From NCBI GenBank assembly GCA_002477465.1, contig DLPV01000057.1, positions 1 to 42,233 on the forward strand: 42,233 bases of DNA, given 5' to 3'. Of this stretch, positions 16,802 through 25,619 are shown in pieces; position 1 is the stretch's first letter, and the number at the start of each line of letters is the position of its first letter. The DNA comes from Gammaproteobacteria bacterium UBA7449. Lineage in GTDB: Bacteria > Pseudomonadota > Gammaproteobacteria > Pseudomonadales > Pseudohongiellaceae. The notes under the pieces were generated by a model that worked only from the letters and a program-made list of their open reading frames with translations, was not told the origin of the DNA and did no database searches. A program made the position numbers and the translations under genes.

Positions 16802-18130
16802 TCATTCATTTGTTTCATTCTTGGTTTCGTCTTTAAACGCAAAAACAACAAGCGCTGCAGTGAGCAAGGCTATTGTTGCCAGGGTAAACCACATGCCGGC
16901 AAAGTTAGTCACCACACCCGCCTCTCCAAACACATTGCCGAGAATGCCAAGGGTGGGCCCGGCAATCATCGGCCCTACACCAAGAATAATGATGCCGAAT
17001 ACGGTCTGGGCTGAATTGCGAATATCGGCGTCAGCGATACGATCCACATACATAAAGGCAGACGCAAAAAAACAGGCGTAACATAGGCCATGAAGGATTT
17101 GGCTAAACACCCCAATCATGAGTGGTGTCGTCCAGACAAACTGCCCTGCTGCATCCACCGATGGCCCAGACGCGTCCTGCAGGCTTATTAGTCCCCAAAT
17201 TGCGTAACGCGCAAAATAGGCAAGCGCACCTAAGGTGATTGTCCATTTAAAGCCTAGGCGCAACAGCAAGCCACCGAGGACGGCGAGAAAGCCAATTTCA
17301 GCGAACTGACCTACGGTCATTGCCGGCGCAATATAGGTAACCAACATGCCCAGCTGGTTTTCAAAAAACGGGCCGGTCTGCATGAAGTAAATTTGATGGA
17401 TTACTGCAATTGGCAAGCTGGCGGCCACGAGCACAGCAAATGATCTATGTGAAAACAGTCTGAAGGCTTTCTTGAAGGCAAGCTTCTCCACACTATCCTT
17501 CTTGGGTGGAGTATGGGGCAACAGAAAACAAAAACCTGCGTAGAGATAGGCAATGCACCCTGACACTTTCAAGGTATCCGCCAGTCTTGCGGTGGCATCG
17601 GGCACTTCGGTGCCCACAAAAAACGGCGGCAAAATCTGAAACTCCAGATTGCTCTGCAGCCAGATCATGGGAAACAACCAGCTCGCAGCTATCCAGCCAA
17701 TGGTTCCCCAAACGCGAACCCTTGGAAACTCCTTCTCTGAGTTTTGCAAATGGGCGAAGGCCATGGAGTTGGTCAGGGAAAGCGTTGGCATGTAGAGCAC
17801 GCTATAAAGCGTCGCCAGCAGCAGCCAAGCCGTGAATGATTCTTGAAAAGCCAAGGTAATCTTTACGGTACCGCCGAGTACCAACAACACGGCAAGGAAT
17901 TTCTCCGTGGAGAAATAGCGATCGGCAAACTGTCCCGCAATGAACGGCGCGCTAACCGCACCGATCGAGCCCGCCACACCAATGATCAGGCCGACCTGGC
18001 CCGAAGTGAATCCCAGCCCCCCATTCGCGACTGGTGATTGCAGATAGGTAGCAAGCACAGGCAGCCAGATGCCCCACACAGCGTACTGGAGAAACATCAT
18101 CAGACTGAGGCGACTCTTAATGAAATCCAA
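16802..18130 (-). CDS. MFS permease of the nucleoside:H+ symporter (NupG/XapB-like) family
   Basis: The 442-aa inner-membrane protein has about twelve hydrophobic segments. The opening SRLSLMMFLQYAVWGIWLPV and the RVWGTIGWIAASW motif (about 137-149) are characteristic of the NupG-like branch. In many bacteria, members of this branch sit in carbohydrate clusters and probably carry sugars or their derivatives rather than nucleosides. It is divergent from the isomerase/Gfo operon starting at 18299, with a 168-base shared promoter region. Importing the product of periplasmic sugar processing is the likely role, by context. Confidence 0.85.
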   Translation of the reverse strand: MDFIKSRLSLMMFLQYAVWGIWLPVLATYLQSPVANGGLGFTSGQVGLIIGVAGSIGAVSAPFIAGQFADRYFSTEKFLAVLLVLGGTVKITLAFQESFTAWLLLATLYSVLYMPTLSLTNSMAFAHLQNSEKEFPRVRVWGTIGWIAASWLFPMIWLQSNLEFQILPPFFVGTEVPDATARLADTLKVSGCIAYLYAGFCFLLPHTPPKKDSVEKLAFKKAFRLFSHRSFAVLVAASLPIAVIHQIYFMQTGPFFENQLGMLVTYIAPAMTVGQFAEIGFLAVLGGLLLRLGFKWTITLGALAYFARYAIWGLISLQDASGPSVDAAGQFVWTTPLMIGVFSQILHGLCYACFFASAFMYVDRIADADIRNSAQTVFGIIILGVGPMIAGPTLGILGNVFGEAGVVTNFAGMWFTLATIALLTAALVVFAFKDETKNETNE

Positions 18131-18298
18131 GGGCTTGATTCTCCATCGTTATTTTAGCCGGCGGTAAGCGAACTTCGGCAGCCCGAAGCCCAACCGAAAT
18201 TAGTCGAACAAGGGGTCGATTGCAACCAAATTGGGTTTATACTCTGCGTACACGACCTGAGTAATTTCAGGAAAGATATATAAAGGATAATTATCAGC

Positions 18299-19354
18299 AT
18301 GAGAACCATCAAAGGCCCAGCGATTTTCCTGGCACAATTTGTTGGAGAGGAAGCGCCATTTAATTCACTGGAGAGCATATCCAGCTGGGCCGCAGACCAC
18401 GGTTTTAAAGGCATCCAGATCCCTAGCTGGGAGTCCAGCCTGTTTGACCTGAACCTGGCTGCCGAGAGTCAGGGCTACTGCGATGACCTGCGCGGCATGT
18501 TGGCGGATCGCGGTATCGAAATCACCGAGCTCTCAACCCACCTGCAAGGGCAGCTTGTCGCTGTGCACCCAGCCTATGACGAGATGTTCGATGGTTTCGC
18601 GGCACCCGAAGTGCAAGGTAATCCCAAGGCTCGACAGATCTGGGCGGTAGAACAACTGCTGCTTGCCGCAAAAGCCTCAAAGAACCTCGGCTTGACTACT
18701 CATGCCAGTTTTCCTGGCGCCCTCGCCTGGCCCTACTTCTATCCCTGGCCGCAGCGTCCGGCCGGTCTGGTCGAGTCCGCCTTTGATGAACTGGCCAAGC
18801 GCTGGCTGCCTATCCTGAATGCCTTCGATGACGCCGGTGTGGATATAGGGTTTGAGATTCATCCCGGTGAAGATTTACACGATGGCGTCACCTTTGAAAT
18901 GTTCCTGGAGAGAGTGCACAACCACCCGCGCTGCAACATCCTGTATGACCCTAGCCACTTGATTCTGCAGCAGCTGGATTACCTTGGCTTCATGGACGCT
19001 TACAAGGATCGCATCAAGCTGGTCCACATCAAGGATGCAGAATTTAATCCCACTGCAAGGCAAGGGGTCTATGGCGGTTACCAGTCCTGGGTCGACCGCG
19101 CCGGACGCTTTCGCTCTCTGGGCGATGGCCAGGTGGAATTCAAAAGCATCTTTTCCAAACTTGCGGCCAACGACTTCGATGGTTGGGCCGTGTTGGAATG
19201 GGAATGCTGCCTCAAGCATCCTGAGCAAGGCGCGCGCGAGGGCGCGGTGTTTATCCGCGATCACATCATCCAGGTAACCGACAAAGCGTTCGATGATTTT
19301 GCTGATTCGGGGACTGATGACGCCAGCAATCGCCGTATTCTGGGACTGTCATGA
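18299..19354 (+). CDS. Cytoplasmic sugar isomerase/epimerase-like TIM barrel (AP-endonuclease 2 family)
   Basis: The 351-aa protein is a xylose-isomerase-like barrel with the metal-binding set of the family: Glu186 in IGFEIHPGED, Asp217 and His220 in LYDPSHL, His243 and Asp246 in LVHIKDAEF, and Glu300 in VLEWECC. It has no signal peptide, so it acts in the cytoplasm. Family members isomerise keto sugars, or in 3-keto-glycoside pathways hydrate or rearrange 3-keto intermediates. The length is at the upper end of the family. The stop overlaps the following Gfo/Idh gene by ATGA, indicating translational coupling. AAAGGA upstream serves as ribosome binding site. Confidence 0.88.
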   Translation: MRTIKGPAIFLAQFVGEEAPFNSLESISSWAADHGFKGIQIPSWESSLFDLNLAAESQGYCDDLRGMLADRGIEITELSTHLQGQLVAVHPAYDEMFDGFAAPEVQGNPKARQIWAVEQLLLAAKASKNLGLTTHASFPGALAWPYFYPWPQRPAGLVESAFDELAKRWLPILNAFDDAGVDIGFEIHPGEDLHDGVTFEMFLERVHNHPRCNILYDPSHLILQQLDYLGFMDAYKDRIKLVHIKDAEFNPTARQGVYGGYQSWVDRAGRFRSLGDGQVEFKSIFSKLAANDFDGWAVLEWECCLKHPEQGAREGAVFIRDHIIQVTDKAFDDFADSGTDDASNRRILGLS

Positions 19355-20502
19355 AAATCAGACTAGGTATGGTGGGTGGCGGGATAGGCGCTTTTATCGG
19401 CGATGTGCATCGCATGGCCGCGCGCCTGGACGATCGTTATGAACTGGTGGCAGGTGCCTTCAGTAGCGATCCGGCCAGAACCAAAGAATCCGCCGCTGAA
19501 TTCGGAGTCGCCGAAGATCGTGCATACAAAGACTTTACCACCATGGTGCGAGAAGAGCGCGCTCGGGCCGACGGCATCGAAGCCGTTGCCATTGTAACGC
19601 CAAACCATCTCCATCATGCTCCGGCCAGGGAATTTCTGGACGCGGGCATCCATGTGATATGTGACAAACCCCTCACCGCCAGTTTGGAGGATGCACGCGA
19701 GCTTCAAGCCCTGGTCAAAGAGTCGGATCTGCTGTTCGCCGTCACTTACAACTACAGTGGCTACCCTATGGTGAGACAGGCCCGGGAAATGATCGGGGAT
19801 GGCGCGCTGGGCGATATCAGAGTGGTGCAGGTTGAATATCCTCAGGACTGGTTGAGTACCGACCTGGAAACCAGCGGGCAGAAGCAAGCGGCCTGGCGCA
19901 CCGACCCCAAACAAGCGGGAGCCGGCGGTTCGATTGGAGATATCGGTACCCACGCCTTCCACCTGACAGAATTTGTCACCGGTCTTGAAGTCACCAGTCT
20001 GCTGGCGGATCTGCACGCCTTCGTCCCAGGCAGACAACTCGATGACAATGCCCAGATGCTGCTGCGTTTCAGTAATGGCGCGCGGGGCTCACTCTGGGCT
20101 AGCCAGGTGGCAGTCGGTCATGAGAATGGCTTACGCATCCGGGTCTACGGCGAACAGGCTAGCCTGGAATGGTTTCAAGAGCAGCCCAATCAACTCAGAT
20201 ATTCGGTGTTGGGAGAAACGCCCCGAGTCATCACCCGCGGGTGCAGCGCCGCAGGCGATTGTGCCAACGCGGTAACCCGTATTCCCGGCGGGCACCCGGA
20301 GGGCTTCCTGGAGGCATTCGCTAACCTGTATCGGGACTTCGCTGATCAAATTCAGGCTCGCAAGAATCAGCAAGCAACTCCCGACAACGCAAACTTGGTG
20401 CCCTCGGTGACGGATGGACTGAAAGGCGTGGAGTTTGTCGAGAAAGCAGTCGCTTCCTCGGCAAATGGTGGCATATGGCAAAGCCTGGAATCTTTGCCCT
20501 AA
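19351..20502 (+). CDS. Cytoplasmic Gfo/Idh/MocA family NAD(P)-dependent oxidoreductase
   Basis: This 383-aa enzyme has an N-terminal Rossmann fold with GMVGGGIGAFIGDVHR (6-21), the substrate loop VTPNHLH and the catalytic CDKPLT with Lys106. A C-terminal alpha/beta domain carries GGSIGDIGTHAFHL (about 190-204), in which Asp and His form the usual active-site pair. It lacks a signal sequence and overlaps the isomerase gene by 4 bases. Enzymes of this type oxidise or reduce sugar hydroxyls, often at C3. Here it may reduce a 3-keto sugar to the normal sugar after import, or work in reverse. The direction is inference. Confidence 0.9.
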   Translation: MKIRLGMVGGGIGAFIGDVHRMAARLDDRYELVAGAFSSDPARTKESAAEFGVAEDRAYKDFTTMVREERARADGIEAVAIVTPNHLHHAPAREFLDAGIHVICDKPLTASLEDARELQALVKESDLLFAVTYNYSGYPMVRQAREMIGDGALGDIRVVQVEYPQDWLSTDLETSGQKQAAWRTDPKQAGAGGSIGDIGTHAFHLTEFVTGLEVTSLLADLHAFVPGRQLDDNAQMLLRFSNGARGSLWASQVAVGHENGLRIRVYGEQASLEWFQEQPNQLRYSVLGETPRVITRGCSAAGDCANAVTRIPGGHPEGFLEAFANLYRDFADQIQARKNQQATPDNANLVPSVTDGLKGVEFVEKAVASSANGGIWQSLESLP

Positions 20503-20623
20503 ACCCTAGCCTAAGACCCAGCCGTAAACCCTGAGCTTTCGCCCTGGCACGGGCTGTCAGAAAGGCTTTGTCATACCACCAAATTACGTTAGTCTCTTGG
20601 CTTCAAGTGAGAGAGACAAAGCC

Positions 20624-21469
20624 ATGAGGAAAACCGATAAATCCCTGGGTCGTCGCCAGTTCTTAGGCAACGGTCTGGTGCTGGCCGCTGGCAGCCTGCT
20701 GCCGCCGCTGAGCTTAGCCCAAGCACGTCGCGTCGAGCGTGTGGGGCTTCAGCTTTACACCCTCCGAAACGAATTGTCGCAGGATTTTGAAGGCACACTG
20801 GCCAAAGTCGCAGAGCTTGGTTATCGAGAGATGGAATTTGCCGGCTATTTCAATCGAAGTGCCAGGGAAATAAGGCAAGTACTGGATGATAATGGCATGT
20901 CCAGTCCCGCTGCCCACATCCAGCTGGCAGCAATACGAGCCGATTTACAGAAAGAAATCGATTTTGCCGCAGAGTTGGGGCAGCAATTCATCGTAGTGCC
21001 AATTGTTGCGAACAACGAACGCAGCCTTGACGATTTCAAACGCCACGCGGAAACCCTCAACCGTGCGGGAGAAGCCTGTCGAGCCGCCGGCCTGAAGATG
21101 GGATATCACAACCATAGCTTTGAATTTGAACGCACCGGCAATCAGGTGCATTACGATATGCTGTTGAATGAAACGGAAGCCGAGCTGGTTGATTTCGAGC
21201 TTGACCTGTTCTGGATAACCAATGCTGAGGTAGATCCGCTTCCGTATTTTTCCAATCATCCGGGCCGCTTCAGCATGCTGCACGTGAAAGATATGGATAA
21301 TTTGGGACGCATGGCACCAGTAGGTCATGGCACTATCAATTTTGCCGAAATTTTTGCACAGGCTTACACTGCTGGATTCAAACATTACTTCGTTGAGCAT
21401 GACAATCCCGGCAACGGGATCGCGTCAATTGCCAGCAGTATTTACACAGTTCGCAACCTGCGGTTCTAA
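20624..21469 (+). CDS. Tat-exported sugar isomerase/epimerase-like TIM barrel
   Basis: The 281-aa protein starts at ATG 20624. An upstream TTG at 20597 is rejected because it would put nine residues before the Tat signal. The twin-arginine motif GRRQFLGNG (9-17) and hydrophobic stretch to about residue 32 predict periplasmic export. The barrel shows GLQLYTLRNEL (41-51), YHNHSFEFE with Glu168, ELDLFW with Asp194, MLHVKDMD with His220, and Glu258 in FVEHDNP, the metal ligands of the family. It is a second, exported counterpart to the cytoplasmic isomerase at 18299. Its likely role is hydrating or isomerising 3-keto sugar intermediates in the periplasm (inferred). Confidence 0.88.
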   Translation: MRKTDKSLGRRQFLGNGLVLAAGSLLPPLSLAQARRVERVGLQLYTLRNELSQDFEGTLAKVAELGYREMEFAGYFNRSAREIRQVLDDNGMSSPAAHIQLAAIRADLQKEIDFAAELGQQFIVVPIVANNERSLDDFKRHAETLNRAGEACRAAGLKMGYHNHSFEFERTGNQVHYDMLLNETEAELVDFELDLFWITNAEVDPLPYFSNHPGRFSMLHVKDMDNLGRMAPVGHGTINFAEIFAQAYTAGFKHYFVEHDNPGNGIASIASSIYTVRNLRF

Positions 21470-21519
21470 ATAACGACCGCAGTCAGGAGGCAGTCTTAAG
21501 CCTGCCAGGAGAGAACATT

Positions 21520-22059
21520 ATGAAAACACGCAGAGAGTTCCTGCAGGGCCTTATTGTCTCCGTAGGCGGTGCGACCGCACTGAGCGCTTGTAGTGGCGCC
21601 GCAACAATTGCCGCCACGGCACCGGGACAACGGGGTCGCTTTTACACCGGCAACGAGATGGCACTGGTAAGTCGCATAAGTGACCTGATTATCCCACGCA
21701 CCGAGACACCCGGCGCGCTGGACGCCAATGTGCCGGGTTACCTTGATGGCCTGATGACGGATTGGGCCAGCGATGAAACCCGCAGCAACCACCGTGAAGC
21801 ACTGCAACTCATTGCAGCGCGCCTGGATGCAGCCAGCGGCGACTTCTTGAGCGCCAATGAAGACACTTCTATCCGTGTGCTTTCGGAGCTGGATAGTATC
21901 GCTTTTTCCGGTGGCAGTGGTCTCGGAGGATACCGCTCCCTAAAGGGTTATATTACCCAGGCCTACTTCGCTACCGAGGAAGGTGCCATGGAAGAACTCA
22001 AATGGGTAGCAGTACCCGGTCGCTGGGATCCCAGCGTTGACATCACGGCTGGGGACTAA
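21520..22059 (+). CDS. Gluconate 2-dehydrogenase subunit 3-like (gamma) protein, Tat signal
   Basis: The 179-aa protein belongs to the subunit 3 family (PF13618 type), the small subunit of membrane-linked FAD sugar dehydrogenases. The N-terminus RREFLQG (4-10) is a Tat motif. LSAC at 21-24 is a possible lipobox, so it may be a Tat-exported lipoprotein. The body shows ISDLIIPRTETPGALDANVPGYLDGL, the family core. Such subunits carry the flavoprotein, which has no signal of its own, across the membrane. AGGAGAG precedes the ATG, and the GMC gene follows after 11 bases. Confidence 0.9.
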   Translation: MKTRREFLQGLIVSVGGATALSACSGAATIAATAPGQRGRFYTGNEMALVSRISDLIIPRTETPGALDANVPGYLDGLMTDWASDETRSNHREALQLIAARLDAASGDFLSANEDTSIRVLSELDSIAFSGGSGLGGYRSLKGYITQAYFATEEGAMEELKWVAVPGRWDPSVDITAGD

Positions 22060-22063
22060 GGAG
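22058..22063 (+). promoter_or_regulatory. Ribosome binding site of the GMC gene overlapping the subunit 3 stop
   Basis: AAGGAG includes the last bases of the TAA stop of the preceding gene and lies 7 bases before ATG 22071. This supports tight co-translation of the two dehydrogenase subunits. Confidence 0.75.
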
Positions 22064-22070
22064 AGAAAAT

Positions 22071-23771
22071 ATGGCAGATTTTGATGCAATCGTAGTCGGC
22101 TCAGGCATGAGCGGCGGCATGTCCGCAAAAGAACTCACCGAACGCGGTCTGAAAGTTTTGGTGTTGGAACGTGGCCCCGAGATCGTTCCCGAACGTGATT
22201 ACACAGATCAGTTGGCCCCCTGGCAGAGCCCTAACCTCGATAACGTTCCCCAGGATGAAATTAGGCAGCATTATCCGAAGCAGTACGGCGGAGTCGCCTA
22301 TGCCATCAAGGAGTCCACCAAGCACTTCTGGGTGAAGGATGATGAGCATCCCTATGAGGAAGCGGACGGCACCAACTACGACTGGCTCCGGGGCTATCAT
22401 ACTGCGGGTCGTTCGATCATGTGGAGTCGCCAAACCTACCGCATGGGACCCCAAGACTTTACCGCGAACAAGGAAGAAGGTGTTGGCGTTGACTGGCCGG
22501 TGCGCTACGAGGAAATCGTGCCCTGGTATGAAAAAGTGGAAACATTTATTGGCATTGCGGGCAGCGAAGAAGGTCTAAGCCAGCTACCAGACAGCGTGTT
22601 CCAGCCCGCCTTTGAGCTGACGGATGCGGAGAAGTCCTTCAAACAAAAGATTGAAACCACATTCAATGGTCGCAACGTGATTCCGGCACGCATCGCTCAC
22701 CTCACGGATGCCACGGAAGAGCAGCGCTCTCTGGGCAGAAGCAACTGCCAGTCCCGCAACCGTTGTCACCACGGCTGCACCTTCAAGGCCTATTTCTCAT
22801 CTTTGAATGCGACCCTGCCGGCCGCCGAACGCACCGGTAATCTCACCATCATCCACAATGCTATTGTGAAAGGTCTGGACTATGACCCCGCAAGCAATCG
22901 CGTCAGCGGGGTGCAGGTGATTGATGCGGAGACCAATGAACGTCGTACCTATACCTCAAAGGTGGTCTTTCTTAATGCCTCGGCAATTGCCTCTGCCATT
23001 ATCTTGCTGCAATCAAAATCCGAAGCCTTCCCAACCGGCCTGGCTAATCGCTCAGACCAGGTCGGGCGCAACCTGATGGATCACGTAAGCGGCGCCGGTG
23101 TAGCGGGCATCATGACCGGCTTCGATGACAAGACTGTATTTGGACGTCGTCCAAGCGGCGGCATCTATATACCGCGCTACGCCAACGTAACCGAAAACGA
23201 TAAGCCCTATAAACGTGGCTTCGGTTTTCAGGGCGGCGCGCGTCCGCTGGGCAATGCCGGCGGCCAGATTGCGGGTATTGGCCGTGACTTCAAGGAAGCC
23301 CACAAGCGCCCAGGTCCCTGGCGCTTCAGCGTATTAGCCTTTGGAGAACAGCTGCCCAATCCTGACAATCGCGTTACTCTGCACGCTTCACGCAGGGACC
23401 GCTGGGGCAACCCGGTGCCGATATTTAATGTGACCTATGGCGAGAACGAACGCATCATGCAGCGAGAGGCAGTAAAAGATGCCAAGGCCATGATGGAGGC
23501 GGCAGGCTGCATTAACATCACTTCCAATGACGCCAATCTTTCTAAACCGGGAAATCGCATTCATGAAATGGGCTCAGCGCGCATGGGTCGCGATCCGGCA
23601 ACGTCCGTGCTGAACGGCTGGTGTCAGGCACACGATGCGCCCAACCTTTTTATTACTGACGGCGCATTCATGACTTCATCCGCCTGTCAGAACCCTTCAT
23701 TGTCTTATATGGCTTTCAGCGCCAGGGCAGCGAATTATGCGGCCGACTTAATCGCTGAGGGGGCACTCTGA
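22071..23771 (+). CDS. GMC flavoprotein dehydrogenase large subunit (FAD sugar/glycoside dehydrogenase type)
   Basis: The 566-aa flavoprotein opens with the FAD motif VVGSGMSGGMSAKEL (8-22) and ends with the active-site segments HEMGSARMG (His about 497) and CQNPSLSYM (Asn about 540), the usual His/Asn pair. Cys226, Cys232 and Cys236 form C-x5-C-x3-C. This is the spacing of the [3Fe-4S] cluster ligands in bacterial FAD glucose dehydrogenase, so electrons probably leave by that cluster to a cytochrome. It has no own signal, and export by hitch-hiking with subunit 3 is expected. In context it is a candidate for oxidising sugars or glycosides, perhaps at C3. The substrate is not provable from sequence. 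Confidence 0.9.
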   Translation: MADFDAIVVGSGMSGGMSAKELTERGLKVLVLERGPEIVPERDYTDQLAPWQSPNLDNVPQDEIRQHYPKQYGGVAYAIKESTKHFWVKDDEHPYEEADGTNYDWLRGYHTAGRSIMWSRQTYRMGPQDFTANKEEGVGVDWPVRYEEIVPWYEKVETFIGIAGSEEGLSQLPDSVFQPAFELTDAEKSFKQKIETTFNGRNVIPARIAHLTDATEEQRSLGRSNCQSRNRCHHGCTFKAYFSSLNATLPAAERTGNLTIIHNAIVKGLDYDPASNRVSGVQVIDAETNERRTYTSKVVFLNASAIASAIILLQSKSEAFPTGLANRSDQVGRNLMDHVSGAGVAGIMTGFDDKTVFGRRPSGGIYIPRYANVTENDKPYKRGFGFQGGARPLGNAGGQIAGIGRDFKEAHKRPGPWRFSVLAFGEQLPNPDNRVTLHASRRDRWGNPVPIFNVTYGENERIMQREAVKDAKAMMEAAGCINITSNDANLSKPGNRIHEMGSARMGRDPATSVLNGWCQAHDAPNLFITDGAFMTSSACQNPSLSYMAFSARAANYAADLIAEGAL

Positions 23772-23787
23772 GAAAAAAAGACAGAAG

Positions 23788-23839
23788 AAAAGGGGTCAGA
23801 GTAAAAATATAGTGCTGAATTTTTACTCTGACCCCTTTT
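23788..23839. repeat. Perfect 21-bp palindrome of the GGGGTCAGAGT type, possible bidirectional terminator
   Basis: AAAAGGGGTCAGAGTAAAAA plus T (23788-23808), a 10-base loop, and the exact complement (23819-23839) form a perfect 21-bp stem with A and T runs at its ends. It lies between the convergent GMC and DUF1080 genes, where it could terminate both. The GGGGTCAGAGT/ACTCTGACCCC core is one I know as a dispersed palindrome in many gammaproteobacterial genomes, often near IS200-like or REP-associated transposases. No transposase is present here. Confidence 0.8.
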
Positions 23840-23864
23840 TGCTTTTTCGGTTATGAAAATCTAA

Positions 23865-24644
23865 TCAAGGCTCGAGCGGCAGAACTTCCAGTTTTCTAAT
23901 CTCCAGAGGATGGCTCTCCGCCTGGACCGAAATATAACCACCAGTCACGTCAATAGCCGAACCGGCAGCGAGTAATCGCTGGGCGTCCGGGTCTTCGGGG
24001 TCGAGCTGTACACCGGAATACTCAAAGACGGTTTCGCCGTTGACGACATGTCGAATCCTGTCACTGCCCCGTACTTCCAGTTCCATGGTGACCCATTGAT
24101 CGCCGTGATAGGTCTGGGAAGTTGAATTGGTGCAGTGCACCGTGATGAGTTTGCCATCCATCATATAGTGCGTGCCCGGAGAGCAGACATTGGCAGTCTG
24201 GCGCTCCTCTTCGCCATTGCCACCCAGCATCTGCGCTTCGATGGAGGCCGGAAATTCCTGATCTATGGTCATGGACTCGGGAGACTGGCTGTGAAACATG
24301 ATGCCGTTGTTGCGATAGGCCCAGCCCGGGCCGTTAGTGACCTGATCTCCCACGAAGCGATATTCGACCCGCAACAGGTAATGGGTGAACGGTTCGCGAT
24401 AAAAGATATGTCCGAACTCGCTGTTGAAGTCATCCCAGTTTTCATAGGAAACCTTGAACAGGCCGTCTTCCACTCGAAATGTATCAAGGTAGTTTTCGCC
24501 CAGGGGAAAACCAGTAAACTTCGGCACCCAATCATCAAGGTCTTCACCGTTAAACAGCTGAATCCAATCTTCTTGCTGATTCGACTGTGCAATAGCCACG
24601 CTGCTTAACAGTAAGCACCAAACAGTCATTCCAATTCTCTTCAT
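23865..24644 (-). CDS. Periplasmic DUF1080 (3-keto-glycoside hydrolase/lyase family) protein A
   Basis: The 259-aa protein has a signal peptide (1-19, ending VAIAQ) and one DUF1080 concanavalin-like domain. The opening LFNGEDLDDWVPK (about 29-41), the HYLLRVEYRF strand, the NNGIMFHSQ strand and QWVTMELEVRG are family hallmarks. Members cleave 3-keto-glucosides, by hydrolysis or by beta-elimination to 2-hydroxy-3-keto-glucal. It starts 3 bases after the stop of the second DUF1080 gene, so both are translated from one transcript with the upstream Gfo/Idh gene. The divergence between the two suggests different substrates or successive steps. Confidence 0.85.
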   Translation of the reverse strand: MKRIGMTVWCLLLSSVAIAQSNQQEDWIQLFNGEDLDDWVPKFTGFPLGENYLDTFRVEDGLFKVSYENWDDFNSEFGHIFYREPFTHYLLRVEYRFVGDQVTNGPGWAYRNNGIMFHSQSPESMTIDQEFPASIEAQMLGGNGEEERQTANVCSPGTHYMMDGKLITVHCTNSTSQTYHGDQWVTMELEVRGSDRIRHVVNGETVFEYSGVQLDPEDPDAQRLLAAGSAIDVTGGYISVQAESHPLEIRKLEVLPLEP

Positions 24645-24647
24645 TGC

Positions 24648-25430
24648 TTACAGCTCTCTAACCCAGATATTGCGAAAAGACACGACCTGGCCATGATCCT
24701 GCAGTGTGAGCGGCATCTTGCCACTACAGTCCTGCTCTCGCTCCTGTGCGTAGGGAACGCAGCGGGCGCCATATTCTGGCATTGGTGTATAGGTTGCGCC
24801 TTGCAACTCAACATTGTTCTGCACCACGACTCCGTTGTGAATTACAGTCACATAGGCTGGCGACCGCAACTCACCATTACTGCCAAACACTGGTGCCTTG
24901 AAGATGATGTCATAGTTTTGCCATTCTCCCGGGGGCTTGGCTGCATTCACAAGAGGCGGGTGTTGCAGATAGATGGACCCAGCCTGACCGTTGACATAAG
25001 TAGGGTTCTCCCAGCTATCGAGGATCTGTACCTCATAGATCGACTGTAGGAAAATACCGCTATTGCCTCGGCTCTGGCCCTCTCCCTCGATAACAGCCGT
25101 GGGACGCCATTCCAAATGCAGCTGGATATCGCCAAAAGCTTGTTTGGTCTTGATGGTTCGCGAGCCCGGCGTGACGGTGACCACTCCATCCTCGATGCGC
25201 CAGCTTGCAGGCTCTTCCGAAACTGCGGTTACCCAAGCATCAAGATTGCTGCCATCAAACAGAACAATGGCATCGGAAGGCGCGGTGCGCATACCCGCGC
25301 CATCAATCTTGGCTGGCTCTGGGCCCTGCTGACGCCGATCAACGGTTTGCGCTTGCAGGACAGCGCTTAGGGCGGCCAGCGCAGAGATAGCGACCAGCTT
25401 AGTTATAGTGTGATTCAGTAAAATTTTCAT
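24648..25430 (-). CDS. Periplasmic DUF1080 (3-keto-glycoside hydrolase/lyase family) protein B
   Basis: The 260-aa protein starts at ATG 25430 and has a signal peptide ending near VLQAQ (about residue 28). The domain runs from IVLFDGSNLDAW (about 55-66) through GDIQLHLEWRP and RGNSGIFLQSIYEVQILDSW (about 121-140), the fuller and more typical DUF1080 signature, to SFRNIWVREL at the C-terminus. It has clearly diverged from protein A, with which it shares only the family pattern. It sits between the Tat-exported Gfo/Idh gene and protein A. The likely role is splitting a C3-oxidised glycoside in the periplasm. Confidence 0.88.
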   Translation of the reverse strand: MKILLNHTITKLVAISALAALSAVLQAQTVDRRQQGPEPAKIDGAGMRTAPSDAIVLFDGSNLDAWVTAVSEEPASWRIEDGVVTVTPGSRTIKTKQAFGDIQLHLEWRPTAVIEGEGQSRGNSGIFLQSIYEVQILDSWENPTYVNGQAGSIYLQHPPLVNAAKPPGEWQNYDIIFKAPVFGSNGELRSPAYVTVIHNGVVVQNNVELQGATYTPMPEYGARCVPYAQEREQDCSGKMPLTLQDHGQVVSFRNIWVREL

Positions 25431-25619
25431 CAATTGCGTCTCACGTAATAAGCTTCATGTCATCATCCCTTTCCGCCGTAATGTCGCGCCGGGATTGGTA
25501 CGCACATTTTTACAGCCACTCCAGGTCATAGGACTGGAACCGGCGATGCTGACATCATAACCCTGTTGTGCAGGAGACCGTGCCGTTAATTGTGACATAA
25601 GCTTCTAATTCCCCAGCAG

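Noticed and set aside
16692..17081. 129-aa plus-strand ORF at the end of the MFS gene
   Set aside because: Most of it is antisense to the permease, whose membrane segments and motif are clear.
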